Of a stretch of 64,000 nucleotides of DNA, positions 17,382-28,042 are shown piece by piece. Each line of letters opens with the position of its first letter. Position 1 is the first letter of the stretch. Both the position numbers and the translations under genes were made by a program. The stretch is from Sphingomonas sp. PP-F2F-A104-K0414 (lineage in GTDB: Bacteria > Pseudomonadota > Alphaproteobacteria > Sphingomonadales > Sphingomonadaceae): contig NZ_SLYD01000001.1 in NCBI RefSeq assembly GCF_004340945.1, positions 620,001-684,000 of the forward strand, written 5' to 3'. The notes beneath the pieces were generated by a model. It was not told the origin of the DNA. It made no database searches and saw only the letters and a list, made by a program, of their open reading frames with translations.

Positions 17382-18155
17382 ATGCCAGACAATTCCCCCG
17401 CGCTCGCTTTCGAACGCGTCACCAAGACCTACGGGTCGACGATCGCGGTCGATGCGGTCTCGCTGGCGATCGCCGGCGGCAGCTTCGTCGCGCTGGTCGG
17501 GACGTCGGGATCGGGCAAGTCGACGCTGCTCAAGACGATCAACCGGCTGGTCGAGCCAAGCGAGGGCCGCGTGACGATCGATGGCGCCGACGTCGCCGCC
17601 GAGCCCGCGCCGAACCTGCGCCGACGGATCGGCTATGTCTTCCAGAATATCGGCCTGTTCCCGCACATGACGATCGCCGAGAATATCGCGATCGGATTGC
17701 GGATTGCGGGGCGCAAGGATGCCGTTCGAGATGGGGCGAAGGTCGGCGAACTGCTCGATCTCGTCGACCTGCCGCGCGATATCGCCGAGCGGATGCCGGA
17801 GGCGCTGTCGGGCGGCCAACGACAGCGCGTCGGGATCGCGCGGGCGCTCGCGCCGGGCGCGAAATTGCTGCTGCTCGACGAGGCGTTCGGCGCGCTCGAT
17901 CCGGTGACGCGCGATGCGCTGGGGACGCGGATCCGCGAGCTGCACGATCGGCTCGGGCTGACGACGATCCTGGTGACGCATGACATGGCGGAGGCGCTGC
18001 TGCTGGCGGACCGCGTGCTGGTGATGAAGGCGGGGCGGATCGTCGCCGATGCGACCCCCGCCGAGCTGGTCGCGGGCAAGGGTGGCGACGATGCGCAGGC
18101 GCTGGTGCGGGTGCCGCGCGCGCAGGCCGAACGCTTGCAGGCGCTCGTTTCGTGA
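17382..18155 (+). CDS. osmoprotectant/glycine-betaine-type ABC transporter ATP-binding protein
   Basis: A 257-residue ATPase of the OpuCA/ProV group without the C-terminal CBS domains. Walker A is GTSGSGKST (residues about 40-48), the Q-loop is VFQNIGLFPHMT, the signature is LSGGQRQRVGIARAL (about 138), and Walker B is LLLLDEAFGALD. The INRLVEPSEGRVTIDG stretch is typical of quaternary-amine importers. An in-frame ATG 24 bases upstream is an alternative start. It is 10 bases upstream of the permease/binding-protein fusion. Confidence 0.85.
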   Translation: MPDNSPALAFERVTKTYGSTIAVDAVSLAIAGGSFVALVGTSGSGKSTLLKTINRLVEPSEGRVTIDGADVAAEPAPNLRRRIGYVFQNIGLFPHMTIAENIAIGLRIAGRKDAVRDGAKVGELLDLVDLPRDIAERMPEALSGGQRQRVGIARALAPGAKLLLLDEAFGALDPVTRDALGTRIRELHDRLGLTTILVTHDMAEALLLADRVLVMKAGRIVADATPAELVAGKGGDDAQALVRVPRAQAERLQALVS

Positions 18156-18165
18156 GGGGGGTCGC

Positions 18166-19704
18166 ATGAGCGCGTTTCTCGACGCTCTGGGTCGCGTGCC
18201 GCCGTTGCTCGCCGCGCATGTCCTGTTGTCGGCATCGGCGCTGCTGCTGGGGATCGCGATCAGTCTGCCGCTGGGGATCTGGTCGGCGCGCAACGCCACT
18301 GTCGCGCGCGTCTCGCTCGGGTTTGCGAGCCTGGTGCAGACGATCCCGAGCCTCGCGCTGCTGGCCCTGTTCTATCCGCTGTTGCTCAGCCTGTCCGCGC
18401 TGGTCGGCGGCGGGATCCCGGCGCTCGGCTTCCTGCCGTCGTTGATTGCGCTGACGCTATATGCATTGCTGCCGATTATCCGGAACGCGGTGGCGGGGTT
18501 GCATTGGATCGACCCCGCCGTGATCCAGGCGGCGGATGCGGTCGGCATGACGCCCGCGCAGAAGCTGCGGCTGGTCGAGGCGCCGCTGGTCGCGCCTGTG
18601 CTGATCGCCGGTATCCGCACCGCGGCGGTCTGGACGATCGGCGCGGCGACGCTGTCGACGACGGTCGGCCAGCCGAGTCTCGGCGACATGATCTTCGCCG
18701 GGCTCCAGACGCAGAACTGGGCGCTGGTCCTTGCCGGCTGCGTGTCGGCGGCGGCGCTGGCGCTGGCGGTCGACGCGCTGATCGGCGGAATCGAATATGG
18801 TTTTCGCGCGCGGCAACGGTGGCTGTGGATCGCATGCACCGCGGTACTGGTGGCGGGAACCGCGGTGGCGACGCTGCCGCTCTGGCCGAAAAGTGGTGGC
18901 GACCGGACGGTGGTGGTCGGCGCGAAGAACTTTTCCGAGCAATATATCCTTGCGCGGCTGATCGGCGATCGGCTCGAGCGGGCCGGCTATACCGTCGAGT
19001 ATCGTGACGGGCTGGGCTCCGCGGTGGTGTTCGGCGCGCTCTCGGGCGGTGATATCGATGTGTATGTCGATTACGCCGGGACGATCTGGGCGAACGAGAT
19101 GAAGCGCAACGATGTGCCCGAGCACGGCGCGATGGTCGCGGCGATCGGTGCATGGGCGAAGCGCGAGCACGGGGTCGGGCTGATCGGGTCGCTCGGGTTC
19201 GAGAATGCCTATGCGTTCGCGATGAAGGGCGATGTGGCCAAGGCGAAGGGCATCGCCAGCCTCGACGATCTGGTGAAGGCCGCGCCGGCGATGACGCTGG
19301 GCAGCGATCTGGAGTTTCTCGAGCGGCCCGAATGGGCAGCGGTCAAGCGTGCCTATCCGCTGCGGTTCGCCAAGACCACGCCGTACAGCCCGACCTTCAT
19401 GTACCGCGCGCTGGAGAGCGGGAATGTCGATGTGATCTCGGCCTTCTCGTCGGATGGGCGGATCGCCGCCGATGGTCTGGCGGTGCTGAGCGATCCGCGG
19501 CGGGCGATTCCGGGGTATGACGCGATCCTGATGGTCGCACCGAAGCGGGCCGCGGATGCGAAGTTCGTGGGTGCACTGAAGCCGCTGGTCGGGCGGATCC
19601 CGGTGGAGGCGATGCGCGCGGCGAACTACCGGGTCGATCGTGATGCGGACAAGCAGACGCCCGAGGCGGCGGCGCGGTGGCTGGCGGCGAAGGTGGGACT
19701 GTAA
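18166..19704 (+). CDS. ABC transporter permease fused to substrate-binding protein (osmoprotectant type)
   Basis: This 512-residue fusion combines two transporter parts. Residues about 1-235 are a BPD-type permease with five or six membrane helices and an EAA-like loop (AADAVGMTPAQKLRLVEAPL, about 115). Residues about 240-512 are an OpuAC-type periplasmic binding domain beginning DRTVVVGAKNFSEQYILARL and containing GDIDVYVDYAGTIW. A membrane helix near residue 225 (WIACTAVLVAGTAVATL) tethers the binding domain. Such fusions are known for OpuF/OpuB-like systems. With the upstream ATPase this makes a complete importer, probably for glycine betaine, choline or a related compound; the aromatic cage was not verified. 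Confidence 0.87.
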   Translation: MSAFLDALGRVPPLLAAHVLLSASALLLGIAISLPLGIWSARNATVARVSLGFASLVQTIPSLALLALFYPLLLSLSALVGGGIPALGFLPSLIALTLYALLPIIRNAVAGLHWIDPAVIQAADAVGMTPAQKLRLVEAPLVAPVLIAGIRTAAVWTIGAATLSTTVGQPSLGDMIFAGLQTQNWALVLAGCVSAAALALAVDALIGGIEYGFRARQRWLWIACTAVLVAGTAVATLPLWPKSGGDRTVVVGAKNFSEQYILARLIGDRLERAGYTVEYRDGLGSAVVFGALSGGDIDVYVDYAGTIWANEMKRNDVPEHGAMVAAIGAWAKREHGVGLIGSLGFENAYAFAMKGDVAKAKGIASLDDLVKAAPAMTLGSDLEFLERPEWAAVKRAYPLRFAKTTPYSPTFMYRALESGNVDVISAFSSDGRIAADGLAVLSDPRRAIPGYDAILMVAPKRAADAKFVGALKPLVGRIPVEAMRAANYRVDRDADKQTPEAAARWLAAKVGL

Positions 19705-19706
19705 CT

Positions 19707-19854
19707 GCCCTCGCCCCTTTGGGGAGAGGGAGGGAGGAGCCGCTCGGCGACGGAAGGGTGAGGGGTGGTTTGGGTCGACGTCCCGTGCCTCACTCCCCTC
19801 ACCCTCCCACCGCAAGAGCGGCGGGCCCCTCCCTCTCCCCGCAGGGGAGAGGGC
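19707..19854. repeat. intergenic inverted repeat (CCCTC...GAGGG type)
   Basis: CCCTCGCCCCTTTGGGGAGA on the left pairs with CTCTCCCCGCAGGGGAGAGG on the right, with an inner AGGGTGAGGGG/CCCCTCACCCT pair. It ends 6 bases before the TonB-receptor stop codon and fills the gap between convergent genes. Confidence 0.8.
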
Positions 19855-19860
19855 CTCGTT

Positions 19861-22515
<2,655 letters not shown>

Positions 22516-22598
22516 ACCCGTCACCCCGATGATCGACCGTCGATCCGGTGCCCGCCTAGCCGCGAATTGTCGCAGGATTATGCCGGTTCGACGACCGA

Positions 22599-23921
22599 TC
22601 AGCGCGCCATGAGCGCGTCCATCTCCTCCAGCGGCACGCCCTTGGTCTCGGGGAAGTAGAGGAACACCGTCACGAACTGCACCGCCATCATCGCGGCGAA
22701 GAACAGGAACGGCAGTCCGGCCGACCATGCCGCGGCGATCGGGAAGACCTGCGCGATCACCGCGTTCCAGCCCCAATGGCTCGACGAGCCGATGCTCGAT
22801 CCACGCGCGCGGACGTTCTGCGGGAAGACCTCCGAGATATACACCCAGATCACCGCGCCCGAGCCCGGCGCGAAGAACATGATGAAGACGATCAGCGACG
22901 GCAGCAGCAGCCCGTGCGGCACTACCCCAAGCAAGGCGAGCCCGCCGACGGTGAGCGCGCCGGTCATCCCCGCCGAGCCCCAGAGCAGCAGCGTGCGCCG
23001 CCCGATCCGGTCGATCAGCAGCATCCCGAGCAGCGTGAAGACCATGTTGGCGACCCCGATCATCACCGCCTGGAGATCGGGCGACAGGCTGCCACCCGAC
23101 GCCTTGAAGATGTCGTTGAGGTAATAGAGGAACGCGTTGATGCCGCTGAACTGGTTGAACATCGCGACCAGGAAGGCGAGCGTGATCGGCTTGCGGTGGC
23201 GCGTCCAGGAGAGCGCAGCGTCGCCCTTCGGCGCATCGAGATCCTGCCGCGCGATGTCCGGGCTCATGCCAACCAGCGCCAGCACGTCCCTGGCCTCCGC
23301 ATCGCGTCCCTTGGCGAGCAGCCAGCGCGGCGAATTGGGGATGCGGAACAGCAGCGCGAAGAAGACCAGCGACGGCGCCGCGACGATCCCGAGCTTCCAC
23401 CGCCACTCGATATCGCCGAGATCGAGCGACCCGAGGATCGCGTTCGAGACATAGGCGAGCAGGATGCCGAGGATGACCGCGAACTGAAATCCGCCAACCA
23501 TCTTCCCGCGCTGTGCTGGCGGTGCGAGCTCGGCGATATAGGCGGGTGCGAGCACCGACGAGCCGCCGATCGCGATGCCGTTGATAAAGCGAAAGCCGAT
23601 GAAACTGTGCCAGTTCCACGCCAATGCACAGCCTAGCGCGGTGACGACATACAGGAAGGCGAGCATCCGCAGCACGTTGCGACTGCCATAGCGATCGCCG
23701 GGCATACCGACGAACAGCGCACCGATCAGCGTTCCCCAGAGCGCCGACGACACGGTGAAGCCGAGCCACGCCTCGCTCAACGCGAACTTCGCCTTCAGCG
23801 CGCCGGTGACGCCCGCGATCACCGCGGTGTCGAAGCCGAACAACAGCCCCGCCAGCGCCGCGGTGGCGACGCTCGCTATGAGGACGGTGCTGGAGCGGGT
23901 TTTGGAGGGGGCGATCGTCAT
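22599..23921 (-). CDS. sugar porter family MFS transporter
   Basis: A 440-residue, 12-helix symporter of the XylE/GLUT type. Diagnostic motifs are GLLFGFDTAVIAG (residues about 28-40), GDRYGSR (about 77), PxSPRWL-like RIPNSPRWLLAKGRD (about 210), FNQFSGINAFLYY (about 262), DRIGRR (about 315) and PETKGVPLEEMD at the end. The ATG at 23921 (MTIAPSKTRSST) is preferred; an upstream ATG at 24008 would add 29 residues without family support. It lies upstream of the TonB receptor on the same strand, a common arrangement of outer- and inner-membrane sugar uptake. Confidence 0.9.
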   Translation of the reverse strand: MTIAPSKTRSSTVLIASVATAALAGLLFGFDTAVIAGVTGALKAKFALSEAWLGFTVSSALWGTLIGALFVGMPGDRYGSRNVLRMLAFLYVVTALGCALAWNWHSFIGFRFINGIAIGGSSVLAPAYIAELAPPAQRGKMVGGFQFAVILGILLAYVSNAILGSLDLGDIEWRWKLGIVAAPSLVFFALLFRIPNSPRWLLAKGRDAEARDVLALVGMSPDIARQDLDAPKGDAALSWTRHRKPITLAFLVAMFNQFSGINAFLYYLNDIFKASGGSLSPDLQAVMIGVANMVFTLLGMLLIDRIGRRTLLLWGSAGMTGALTVGGLALLGVVPHGLLLPSLIVFIMFFAPGSGAVIWVYISEVFPQNVRARGSSIGSSSHWGWNAVIAQVFPIAAAWSAGLPFLFFAAMMAVQFVTVFLYFPETKGVPLEEMDALMAR

Positions 23922-24047
23922 GTCGGCTGTTTCGAATGTTTCGGCGGCCCCGGCAAGGCCATCGCAGGCCATTTCGACCTGCGGAAAGACCCGAAACAGG
24001 TTCTTCAAAACGCATTAACGAATGCCGGCCAAGGATCTCCGCCTATC

Positions 24048-25100
24048 TTGTGCCTGGGGGCCGACGCGTTGACGACCGGATTGACGAAACTATTCTTCAC
24101 CCTCGTGGCCTGCACGCCGTCCTCGGCCTGGGCGGCGTGCGCGGTCACCAATACCGGCCCGACCGCGCTCGGCACCTATTCCCCCCCGGCGCTGGTCGCT
24201 GGTGCGCCGCCGTACAGCGCCGTGCCGGGCGGCTTCGATTGCCCCTCCACGGTCATATCGTTGCTGACGGGCAATTTCCTGCGCGCGACGGTGACCAGCG
24301 CGGACGGGTTCAAGCTGACCTCGACCAACCTCGCCGATACCGTCACCGCACGCTACGTCGTCGCTGCGGACAGCGCCGGGACCTATCCGTTCACGCCGGG
24401 CACGCCGTTCGTCTACATGAATGGCGGCATCATCAACCTGCTCGGACTGCTGGGTGGATCGGCGCGCAACGTCCAGGTCCATGTCCGCCCCTCGTCGCTG
24501 ACCGCCGTCGCGCCGGGTACGTACAAGGGCAGCTTCACGATCGGCTGGGAATGGCGCTTCTGTTCGCTGCTTGGCGTCGGTTCGCTATGTGCGGGTACGC
24601 TCGACCAGAGCAGCGCCGTCACCTCGGCCAAGGTCGACGTGACGATGATCGTCTCGGCCAGGCCGGTGGCGGTCGTGATCACCACGCGCACGACCTATGA
24701 TCCGATCTCGACCACCAACAATCCGCGCGCGATCCCCGGCAGCAAACAGCGCACGACGATTACGCTGACCAACCCCGACATCGTCGCGGTCGACGCCAAC
24801 TCGGTTGCCGTGGTGCTCCCGACCCCCACCCGTGCCGCAGTCGCGCTGGACGGCGACGGAACCGCCTCGTCCGCGTTCGTGACCACCGCGGAGGGATCGC
24901 CTGCGTCGTCGCTGGCGGTGACCTATGCCACCCCCGCGAGCGCGACCGACGACGTCGATTTCTCGGCGAACGGCGGGACGAGCTGGACCTATGATCCGAC
25001 CACCACACCCAAGGCGGTCACCACCATCCGCATCCGCCCGCGCGGGACGATGGCGGCAGGGTCGAGCTTCAGCGTGTCGCTACCTTACGCCCTGTTCTGA
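24048..25100 (+). CDS. spore-coat-U-like (SCPU) domain secreted protein
   Basis: A 350-residue exported protein. A hydrophobic signal segment (LTKLFFTLVACTPSSAWA) precedes CAVTNTGPTALGTYSPPAL, which resembles the SCPU domain of Csu-type pilins and spore coat U. The C-terminal half (residues about 215-350) is another beta domain with NPDIVAVDANSVAVVLPTP and ends in ...SVSLPYALF. No ATG is available. TTG at 24048 (AAGGA 12 bases upstream) or TTG at 24069 (GGGGG upstream) are the candidate starts. No chaperone or usher gene is adjacent, so it is an orphan. Its 3' end overlaps the convergent mscS-like gene by 16 bases. Confidence 0.7.
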   Translation: MCLGADALTTGLTKLFFTLVACTPSSAWAACAVTNTGPTALGTYSPPALVAGAPPYSAVPGGFDCPSTVISLLTGNFLRATVTSADGFKLTSTNLADTVTARYVVAADSAGTYPFTPGTPFVYMNGGIINLLGLLGGSARNVQVHVRPSSLTAVAPGTYKGSFTIGWEWRFCSLLGVGSLCAGTLDQSSAVTSAKVDVTMIVSARPVAVVITTRTTYDPISTTNNPRAIPGSKQRTTITLTNPDIVAVDANSVAVVLPTPTRAAVALDGDGTASSAFVTTAEGSPASSLAVTYATPASATDDVDFSANGGTSWTYDPTTTPKAVTTIRIRPRGTMAAGSSFSVSLPYALF

Positions 25101-27511
25101 TCGGAGTTCTGATCGGAGCTCTGACCAGTATTCTGATCGGCAACGGGCGAGCCCGGCAGCGCGCCGATCAGCTCCATCTTGGTCGCGGTCGAGCCGACCT
25201 CGATCCCGGCCTCGCGGAACTGGCGGAGCAATGTGAACAGCAGTTCGCTGCGGATCGGATAGGCATCGCGCGGGCTCGCGACATAGGCGAAGCAGTTGAA
25301 CTTCGCGCGGCCGGCGTCGATCGAATCGATGAACACCTTGGATTCGGGATCGTCGAGCACCTCGTGCTTCTCCGCGAACGCCGCGAACAGCATCGTCCGC
25401 ACCGCGTCGAGATCCTCCTCGAGGGGGACCGAGAATTGCAGCTGGATCCGGCCGATCGGCGCGGCCAGCGTCATGTTCTGGATCGTCTTGGTGATCAGTT
25501 CGGAATTCGGCACGATCAGCGTCGAGCGATCCGCGACCTGGATCTCGGTCGAGCGCACGTTGATCCGCTTCACGTCGCCCTCCATGTTGCCGATCCGGAC
25601 GAGGTCGCCGATCTTCACCGGGCGCTCGGCGAGCAGGATCAGCCCCGAGACGAAGTTCTGCGTGATCGCCTGCAGACCGAAGCCGATCCCGACCGACAAC
25701 GCGCCGAGCACCACGGCGAGCTTCTCCATGCCGATCCCGAGCGCGCCGAGCGACCACAGCACCGCGGCGATGATGCCGGCATAGCGCGCGACCATCGTCA
25801 CCGAATTCTGCGCGCCGGCGTCCATCGCGGTGGTCGGCAGATAGCTGTTCACCAGCCAGTGCTGCAGCCCGCGCATGATCGCGAGCGCGACGAACAGCAC
25901 CGCGATCGAGCGCAGCACCGCCCCCGGCGAGATCGTAACCTGGCCGATCGTGATGCCGCTTGCGACCGTGCCGAACAGCTCGAACACCGAGCCCACCCCT
26001 GCCCCGAACGGCGCCATCACCGCGCCGACCGCGAGCATGATCAGCAACAGCCGCAGCACCGCCGAGAGCAGCACGCCGATCTGGTCGACGGTCTTGTTGT
26101 CGACGCCGAACCCGCTGTTCGCCGAGCGACCCAGGCGGTTCCCGCTCGACAGCAGCGTCCGGCACGCATCGTCGGTGAAGGTCATCATCAGGTACAGGCT
26201 CGCGCCGACGATCGCGCCCCAGACCAGCCACGTCGCAACCTTCAGCGCCAAGTTCACATAGCCGATCAGCCCGGCGCCGAGCGCGACGATCAGGACCAGC
26301 CAGACCAGCGTGGCGACGATCGCGAGCAGCGTGTTGCGCGCAGGCTTGGACGGATCGGGCAGCGCGGCGGCGCGCAACCGGCCGAGCGTCACCAGGATCG
26401 CACCGAGCAGGACGATGTGGAGCAGCGCGACGACCGCGTTGGCCGCACTCGACGCGGGCGCGCTGACGCCGATCAGCAGATTGGTCGCGATCAGCAACTG
26501 CCCGAAGAAGATCAGCGCCGCCGCCATCCAGCTATACGGCCTGAGTGCCTGCGCAGCGGCGTCGCCGATCGGCAACAACCGCCAGGTCGGCTGGGTCCGC
26601 AGCAACAGCGCGCCACCGAGCGACGACACGAACGCGCAGAACCACGAGATCCCGACGAAGATCGCGCCGAACCGACTCCAGGCGGGCGAGACGAGCCCAC
26701 CCCAGCGCAGCGATGCGACGATCGCCCACGCCGCAAACCCCGGCAGCGCGGTCCCGATCACGACCAGCCACAGTGCATAGGCCGAACGTCGCAGACGGCC
26801 GCCGGGCGTATGGTTGGCCGCATAGCGTCTACCGACGCCGTGCAGCCAGCGCCGCAGCGGCACGATCAGCACCAGCGCGGCGAGCATCCCGACGAGCAGG
26901 CCGGTACCCGCGCGCGTATCGAACCGCGTGCCGAACTGACGCACCTCGACATTGGCGAACCGCGTCAGTCGCGCGGTGTCGCGCGGCAGGTGATCGACGA
27001 TCGCGGCCCACAGCGTCGGCGACAGCGGCGAACCAGTGTTTTCGGACAATTGCTGGCCGAGTTCCTCCGCCTCGGCCGCCCCGATATCGTCGATCTGCTG
27101 CTTGGCCTCGATCCCGATCAGGCGCGCGCGCTTGATCGCCGAGTCGATCGCCGACTGGCTCTGCGCGAGGAGTTTGCGTTGCTGGCGAATCTCGGGCGCT
27201 TCGACAACGCCTGGGGTGGCGGCGCCAAGTTCGGTCACGCGCGCCTGAACGAGCGCCATCTCGGGGGTGAGCGTGCGGACCGCGTCGGCCGCGGTGGTCT
27301 GCACGACCTGTGCGCGATCCCGCAACGCCTGCCGCGCCTTGTCGTCGCGCGCCGCGGGGGTGGCGTCGTCGATCGCCTGGAGCTCGGCCGAGGCTTGGGT
27401 CAGGCTGGCGGCGACGGTCGCGACCTTCGCCTCGTCCTGCGCGATCGCGGGGAGCGCGGTGACGGCGGTGACCGCGAGGAGGAGCGCGGCGAGGTAGCGG
27501 AGGAGGGTCAT
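25085..27511 (-). CDS. large mechanosensitive ion channel family protein (MscS type, with DUF3772-like periplasmic domain)
   Basis: An 808-residue channel. A signal peptide (MTLLRYLAALLLAVTAVTALPAIAQ) is followed by a helical periplasmic domain (residues about 25-190), about eight membrane helices, and then the MscS core. The core has the pore helix region KLAVVLGALSVGIGFGLQ (about 600) and the beta domain RPVKIGDLVRIGNMEGDVKRINVRSTEI (about 632). The C-terminal cage domain ends in a QNTGQSSDQNSDQNRA tail made by a small tandem repeat. It releases solutes during osmotic downshock. The ATG at 27511 gives the signal peptide; GGAGG is 10 bases upstream. Confidence 0.9.
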   Translation of the reverse strand: MTLLRYLAALLLAVTAVTALPAIAQDEAKVATVAASLTQASAELQAIDDATPAARDDKARQALRDRAQVVQTTAADAVRTLTPEMALVQARVTELGAATPGVVEAPEIRQQRKLLAQSQSAIDSAIKRARLIGIEAKQQIDDIGAAEAEELGQQLSENTGSPLSPTLWAAIVDHLPRDTARLTRFANVEVRQFGTRFDTRAGTGLLVGMLAALVLIVPLRRWLHGVGRRYAANHTPGGRLRRSAYALWLVVIGTALPGFAAWAIVASLRWGGLVSPAWSRFGAIFVGISWFCAFVSSLGGALLLRTQPTWRLLPIGDAAAQALRPYSWMAAALIFFGQLLIATNLLIGVSAPASSAANAVVALLHIVLLGAILVTLGRLRAAALPDPSKPARNTLLAIVATLVWLVLIVALGAGLIGYVNLALKVATWLVWGAIVGASLYLMMTFTDDACRTLLSSGNRLGRSANSGFGVDNKTVDQIGVLLSAVLRLLLIMLAVGAVMAPFGAGVGSVFELFGTVASGITIGQVTISPGAVLRSIAVLFVALAIMRGLQHWLVNSYLPTTAMDAGAQNSVTMVARYAGIIAAVLWSLGALGIGMEKLAVVLGALSVGIGFGLQAITQNFVSGLILLAERPVKIGDLVRIGNMEGDVKRINVRSTEIQVADRSTLIVPNSELITKTIQNMTLAAPIGRIQLQFSVPLEEDLDAVRTMLFAAFAEKHEVLDDPESKVFIDSIDAGRAKFNCFAYVASPRDAYPIRSELLFTLLRQFREAGIEVGSTATKMELIGALPGSPVADQNTGQSSDQNSDQNRA
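25094..25140. repeat. 12-bp tandem repeat at the tail-to-tail overlap
   Basis: Two exact GTTCTGATCGGA units are followed by two degenerate ones (GCTCTGACCAGTA, TTCTGATCGG). They encode the DQN-rich tail of the MscS-like protein and the last codons of the SCPU-like gene, so copy number alters where both proteins end. Confidence 0.75.
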
Positions 27512-27630
27512 CCGGGGTGCTGTACAGCGGCGAGGAGGGAAACGGGAGGGGGCGGCGTTGGGCTTGGGTCGGGGCACTATCGCCGCCGCTATCTGCTCCG
27601 CTTTGGGGTGTGCGTTTGCCTACCACCCGC

Positions 27631-27735
27631 ACCACCCCGGCGGAGGCCGGGGCCCAGTTGGAGAGGTCGCTGTAACGGAGCGCCGGCCTTCATCATCACC
27701 GGCGCCCAACTGGGCCCCGGCCTCCGCCGGGGTGG
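27631..27735. repeat. palindromic repeat, family A
   Basis: Full copy with ACCACCCCGGCGGAGGCCGG on the left and CCGGCCTCCGCCGGGGTGG on the right; CAGTTGG/CCAACTG pairs lie inside. It lies in the 531-bp gap 27512-28042, which holds only repeats and no recognisable gene. Confidence 0.85.
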
Positions 27736-27785
27736 AGCTATTGGAGGGCGATCCCGGACACACGATCGCGCCCCGCGTTTCATTG

Positions 27786-27928
27786 TTCTCCCGCGAAGGC
27801 GGGAGCCCAGTCTGGGTCCCCGCCTTCGCGGGGAAACAGATAGGGTGGTCAGCCTTATCCAGGCCCGCTTGCAGGAGAGCACGCCCCTCGCCCCGACTCC
27901 GTCACCCCGGCGGAGGCCGGGGCTCACC
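27786..27928. repeat. two further REP-like units
   Basis: At 27786-27836 TTCTCCCGCGAAGGCGGGAG pairs with CCCCGCCTTCGCGGGGAA around CCCAGTCTGGG. At 27901-27928 a single CACCCCGGCGGAGGCCGGGG unit of family A stands alone. Together with 27631-27735 they make a local cluster downstream of pccA and upstream of the mscS-like start. Confidence 0.75.
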
Positions 27929-28042
27929 TTTCCGCATACCCAGTTCGATCGGATGTGCGGAACGGTGGATGCCGGAACGAGCCCGGCATGACGGGGCGGT
28001 AACTACAGACGTTGGCTGAAGCAGAACTGGACGGCGCGTCGC

